From contig JACJWV010000005.1 in the NCBI GenBank assembly GCA_020636915.1, positions 1 through 64,000 of the forward strand: a stretch of 64,000 nucleotides of DNA. The letters run 5' to 3'. Shown here one piece after another: positions 61,441 to 64,000 of this stretch; position 1 is the stretch's first letter; each line of letters begins with the position of its first letter. Origin of the DNA: Nocardioides sp. (GTDB lineage: Bacteria > Actinomycetota > Actinomycetes > Propionibacteriales > Nocardioidaceae). The position numbers and the translations under genes are program-made. The notes below the pieces were generated by a model that searched no databases, was not told the origin of the DNA, and worked only from the letters and a program-made list of their open reading frames with translations.

Positions 61441-62160
61441 CTACGTCGTGGCCGACGTCGCTGTCGACAGGGCGGTGCGCGCCAGCCGGACCGCGACCTT
61501 CTTGTCCATCAACCGCGGGTAGCCGTGCCGACCGCCGGCGAACACGTCCCGGGTGCGGAGGGTCCGCACCCGCACGACGGTCGCTCCGTCGCGCGCCACG
61601 ACGGTCCAGCCGTTGGACTTCAGGTTGCCGAACTGCCGGAACCGCCAGGCCACACTCTGGTCGCCCACCCGGGCCGCGGGAGTCCTGGTGCGCCAGGTCG
61701 TGTCGATCCCGTCGCAGTCGGTGCACACCCACTCCACGACCTTGGGGCAGCGCCGGGGGTACGACGCGTTGCGTTGGACCGCGGCGCGGGCGGCGGCGTC
61801 GTCGGCGTAGGTGAGGACCGCGATCTCGGCGGACGTGAACACCGACCGCGGCATCCCGACCTCGCGTCCGGCGTACCACCTGACGCGGGCGTCGTCGTAG
61901 GCGAGCATCTGCTTGTCCGACCGGCAGCCGCGGGGCTTGGCGCCGAGCTTCTCCAGGTCGCCCGGCGAGACCCGCCAGTGCCCCTTCCCGTCGAGGACCG
62001 ACTTCACCACGGCCTTCGACGGGAACGCCGACGCCGGGATGGACGCGACCGACGGCGCCGGTCCCACCGTGGCGGCCGCCACGGCGAGCGCGGCGACGAC
62101 GGCGGCGACCCTAGAGGTGCGCCGGTCCAACGCCCCGCGTGCCCTGCTCCAGATCCTCAT
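61441..62160 (-). CDS. Secreted protein, possible PknH-sensor-like domain
   Basis: 239 aa from ATG 62160, preceded by GAGGAGGTCGTC. The signal peptide is RRTSRVAAVVAALAVAAATV. The mature part has four cysteines (PRGCRSDKQM, SYPRRCPKVVEWVCTDCDG) and beta strands typical of extracellular sensor domains (VFTSAEIAVLTYADDAAARA, DQSVAWRFRQFG, GWTVVARDGATVVRVRTLRT). This resembles the PknH-type sensor domain found alone in many actinobacteria, but the match is by pattern only. Function unknown. Confidence 0.7.
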   Translation of the reverse strand: MRIWSRARGALDRRTSRVAAVVAALAVAAATVGPAPSVASIPASAFPSKAVVKSVLDGKGHWRVSPGDLEKLGAKPRGCRSDKQMLAYDDARVRWYAGREVGMPRSVFTSAEIAVLTYADDAAARAAVQRNASYPRRCPKVVEWVCTDCDGIDTTWRTRTPAARVGDQSVAWRFRQFGNLKSNGWTVVARDGATVVRVRTLRTRDVFAGGRHGYPRLMDKKVAVRLARTALSTATSATT

Positions 62161-62265
62161 GACGACCTCCTCGTCCTCGAGCCTCGGGTGGGTCCCACGC
62201 CTCATTCTGCTCCTGCGCCCCGCTCGTGAGAGGCGGATCCGCGGCTTCCGCACCCTGGTCAAGTC

Positions 62266-62280
62266 TGTCGTTTTTCGATA
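62266..62280. promoter_or_regulatory. Inverted repeat upstream of DUF2975-XRE operon
   Basis: TGTCG-TTTTT-CGATA is a 5-bp inverted repeat with one mismatch around a T5 spacer, 35 bp before the DUF2975 start. A likely promoter or operator element for the operon. Confidence 0.6.
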
Positions 62281-62315
62281 GATTCCGATCGTTGGTCGAT
62301 CAGAGAGGGTCCGGA

Positions 62316-62822
62316 ATGAGTCAGCTCGCCGTCATCGCGTTGCGGACCGTGATCGCGATCGCCCTCGCGGGATCGCTCGTCGTCCAGGGGGTGCTGCTCC
62401 CCCTGACCTGGCTCGACCTGGACCAGGCCCGTCCCGGGGTCCGGGTGGCCGTCGTCGTGCTGGTGCTGCTGCTCGTGGTGACGATGCAGGTGACCGCGGT
62501 CTGCATCTGGAGGCTGCTCACGATGGTGCGGCGCGGCACCGTCTTCTCCCCTGCGGCGTTCCGCTACGTCGACGTCGTGATCGGTGCGATCGCGGCGGCG
62601 GCGGCCTGCGTCCTCGGGATCGCTGTCGTCGCCGCCTACAGCAACCGGACCACGCCGGGCGACGAGGTGGCGCCCGGTGTCGTCGGGCTGATCTGCGGGG
62701 CGTCGCTCGTGGCCGGGGGCGTCGCCCTCATCGTGCTGGTGCTGCGCATGCTCCTGGCCCAGGCGGTCGCGCTGGACGTCGAGGCACGGCACCTGCAGTC
62801 CGAGCTGGACGAGGTGATCTGA
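62316..62822 (+). CDS. DUF2975 family membrane protein
   Basis: 168 aa with four hydrophobic helices: VIALRTVIAIALAGSLVVQG, VAVVVLVLLLVVTMQVTAVC, VVIGAIAAAAACVLGIAVVA and VAGGVALIVLVLRMLLAQAV. It has the DUF2975 motif IWRLLTMVRRGTVFSPAAFR-YVD. The tail AQAVALDVEARHLQSELDEV is characteristic. It is coupled to a small XRE regulator (stop and start overlap, TGATG), the standard DUF2975-YozG pair. Function unknown; the pair may act as a membrane-linked regulatory switch. Confidence 0.87.
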   Translation: MSQLAVIALRTVIAIALAGSLVVQGVLLPLTWLDLDQARPGVRVAVVVLVLLLVVTMQVTAVCIWRLLTMVRRGTVFSPAAFRYVDVVIGAIAAAAACVLGIAVVAAYSNRTTPGDEVAPGVVGLICGASLVAGGVALIVLVLRMLLAQAVALDVEARHLQSELDEVI

Positions 62823-63109
62823 TGCCGATCGTCGTCGACATCGACCTGATGCTCGCCCGGCGCAAGATGGCCGTGGGCACGCTCGCCGAGCGGATCGGCA
62901 TCACCCCGGCCAACCTCGCGGTGCTGAAGAACGGCCGGGCCAAGGCGGTGCGGTTCACCACGCTGGCCGCTCTGTGCGAGGTCCTGCAGTGCCAGCCCGG
63001 CGACCTCCTGCGCTGGGTGCCCGACGAGCAAGCCACCGTGGAGGCGGCCGCGCCGGCGGACCCGCCGGACGTCATGCGCTCGGAGCCGTCGACGGCTCCG
63101 AGCGCATGA
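62822..63109 (+). CDS. Small XRE/Cro-type regulator (YozG-like)
   Basis: 95 aa. The HTH occupies nearly the whole protein: PIVVDIDLMLARRKMAVGTL, AERIGITPANLAVLKNGRAK, AVRFTTLAALCEVLQCQPGD-LLRW. It has the YozG-like features (VDIDLMLARRKM, LKNGRAKAVRFTTL). It overlaps the DUF2975 gene. Its last 12 codons (VMRSEPSTAPSA) and stop are part of a perfect palindrome, so the C-terminal tail may be an accident of a terminator within the coding end. Confidence 0.9.
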   Translation: MPIVVDIDLMLARRKMAVGTLAERIGITPANLAVLKNGRAKAVRFTTLAALCEVLQCQPGDLLRWVPDEQATVEAAAPADPPDVMRSEPSTAPSA

Positions 63110-63112
63110 CGT
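63069..63112. terminator. 44-bp perfect palindrome at the end of the XRE gene
   Basis: ACGTCATGCGCTCGGAGCCG and its exact complement meet without a loop at 63090/63091, and every base pairs across 22 bp. It overlaps the last codons and stop of the XRE gene. It is likely a terminator ahead of bioB, unusually perfect. Confidence 0.85.
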
Positions 63113-63168
63113 AACGCGATCTCATCGGGTCGGACACCGGTTGTCGGCGACGTCCGAGGGCTCTAACC

Positions 63169-63196
63169 TGAACGCCGTTCACCTGAACACCGTTCA
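63169..63196. promoter_or_regulatory. Tandem biotin-regulator (BioQ-like) operators
   Basis: TGAACGCCGTTCA (63169-63181) and TGAACACCGTTCA (63184-63196) are two perfect TGAAC-N3-GTTCA palindromes 15 bp apart centre to centre, ending 21 bp before the bioB ATG. TetR-type BioQ is the known biotin regulator in related actinobacteria. Confidence 0.75.
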
Positions 63197-63217
63197 GGGC
63201 CACGCCCGAGGAGAACC

Positions 63218-64000
63218 ATGACGACCGCTGCGCCCACCCCGGCACCGACCACGGCACCGACCTTCGACCTGCTCGCCGACCGGATCCTGGCCGGTGGCAC
63301 CGCCACCGCGGAGGACGCGCTGGCGGTGCTGCGGGCCGACGACACCGAGCTCCTGCACGTGGTGGCGGCGGCCGGCCGGCTGCGGCGGGCGCACTTCGGC
63401 AACACGGTCAAGGTCAACTACCTGGTCAACCTCAAGTCGGGCCTGTGCCAGGAGAACTGCAACTACTGCAGCCAGGCGCTCGGGTCGACCGCACCGATCC
63501 TGAAGTACTCCTGGCTCTCGGCCGACCAGACCCTAAAGCAGGCGGGCGCCGGCCTGCGCGGCGGGGCGAGCCGGGTGTGCCTGGTCGCCTCGGGGCGCGG
63601 ACCGTCGGACCGCGACATCGACAAGGTCACCGAGCTGACCCGGGCGCTCAAGAGCGAGCACCCCGACGTCGAGGTCTGCGCCTGCCTGGGCCTGCTCCAG
63701 GACGGCCAGGGCGAGCGGCTCCGCGAGGCCGGGGTCGACGCCTACAACCACAACATCAACACCGCCGAGTCCCACCACGACCAGATCGTGCAGACCCACA
63801 CGTACGACGACCGCGTGGACACCATCGGCAAGGCCAAGTCGGCCGGGCTGTCCCCCTGCTCGGGCCTGATCGCCGGACTCGGCGAGACCGACGAGCAGCT
63901 GGTCGAGGCGCTGTTCGCCCTCGCGGCCCTGGACGCGGACTCGATCCCGGTCAACTTCCTGATGCCCTTCGACGGCACCCCCTACGAGAACACCTGGGAG
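63218..64000 (+). CDS. bioB: Biotin synthase (3' end outside window)
   Basis: The first 261 residues of a radical SAM enzyme that inserts sulphur into dethiobiotin. The cluster motif is LKSGLCQENCNYCSQALGS (Cys77, Cys81, Cys84, CxxxCxxC). Also seen are VKVNYLVNLKSG, ASRVCLVASGRGPSDRDID, VCACLGLLQDGQGERLREAG, VDAYNHNINTAESHHDQIV and SGLIAGLGETDEQLVEALF. GAGGAGAACC precedes ATG 63218. Two palindromic operators lie just upstream, so biotin-dependent repression is likely. Confidence 0.93.
   Translation, partial: MTTAAPTPAPTTAPTFDLLADRILAGGTATAEDALAVLRADDTELLHVVAAAGRLRRAHFGNTVKVNYLVNLKSGLCQENCNYCSQALGSTAPILKYSWLSADQTLKQAGAGLRGGASRVCLVASGRGPSDRDIDKVTELTRALKSEHPDVEVCACLGLLQDGQGERLREAGVDAYNHNINTAESHHDQIVQTHTYDDRVDTIGKAKSAGLSPCSGLIAGLGETDEQLVEALFALAALDADSIPVNFLMPFDGTPYENTWE

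Overview
The window is very GC-rich (roughly 70 percent or more), densely packed, uses many GTG starts and has many 1-4 base start/stop overlaps. It carries an actinobacterial cholesterol/steroid degradation gene set with its TetR-family repressor KstR. Gene content and protein style fit a Nocardioides-like member of the Propionibacteriales. The genus is an inference, because no rRNA or tRNA gene is visible.

Layout. 1-0.6 kb: part of a PAS sensor protein. 0.6-7.6 kb: steroid locus 1. hsaF, hsaG and hsaE (meta-cleavage product to pyruvate and propionyl-CoA) diverge from kstD, a double-hotdog enoyl-CoA hydratase and a secreted GH5 glycosidase, around a perfect KstR box. 7.6-17.4 kb: mostly housekeeping and envelope genes (YceH-methyltransferase fusion, HrpB helicase, GH3 beta-glucosidase, 2H phosphoesterase, PPK2, dienelactone hydrolase). 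17.4-26 kb: steroid locus 2. This is an igr-type side-chain operon (fused chsE1-chsE2, chsH2, chsH1, ltp2) with a perfect KstR box at its head, then an alpha/beta hydrolase, a WS/DGAT acyltransferase and an HSL-type lipase around further boxes. 26-29.5 kb: YwiC-like membrane protein, GNAT enzyme, lytic transglycosylase. 29.6-36.4 kb: steroid locus 3, with fadE34 (chsE3) diverging from a methyltransferase at a fourth perfect box, then a barrel protein / methyltransferase / glycosyltransferase operon and kstR itself. 36.4-39.9 kb: a less compact and seemingly less GC-rich stretch of accessory genes. 40-64 kb: a mosaic of small regulated units (TetR-SRPBCC, LysR-SDR, sigma/anti-sigma, DUF2975-XRE), transporters, hydrolases, a frameshifted matrixin protease, a DUF222-HNH gene, NagZ, and the start of bioB behind tandem palindromic operators.

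How the parts fit. Four intergenic sites match TnnAACnnGTTnnA perfectly and a fifth, upstream of kstR, matches at 13 of 14 positions. Together they tie ring opening, side-chain beta-oxidation, sterol/lipid ester turnover and an unexplained methyltransferase into one apparent regulon.

The most striking observations are: (i) chsH2, normally one two-domain protein, is split by a 37-bp REP-like element whose exact removal restores one 311-codon frame, while the element itself supplies a GTG start behind a good ribosome binding site; (ii) chsE1 and chsE2 are fused; (iii) a secreted GH5 glycosidase is placed as the third gene of the kstD operon and could be a steryl glycosidase; (iv) 21-bp repeats in opposite orientations fill two convergent intergenic gaps, with a different 32-bp tandem array in a third; (v) several near-perfect long palindromes lie in regulatory gaps.
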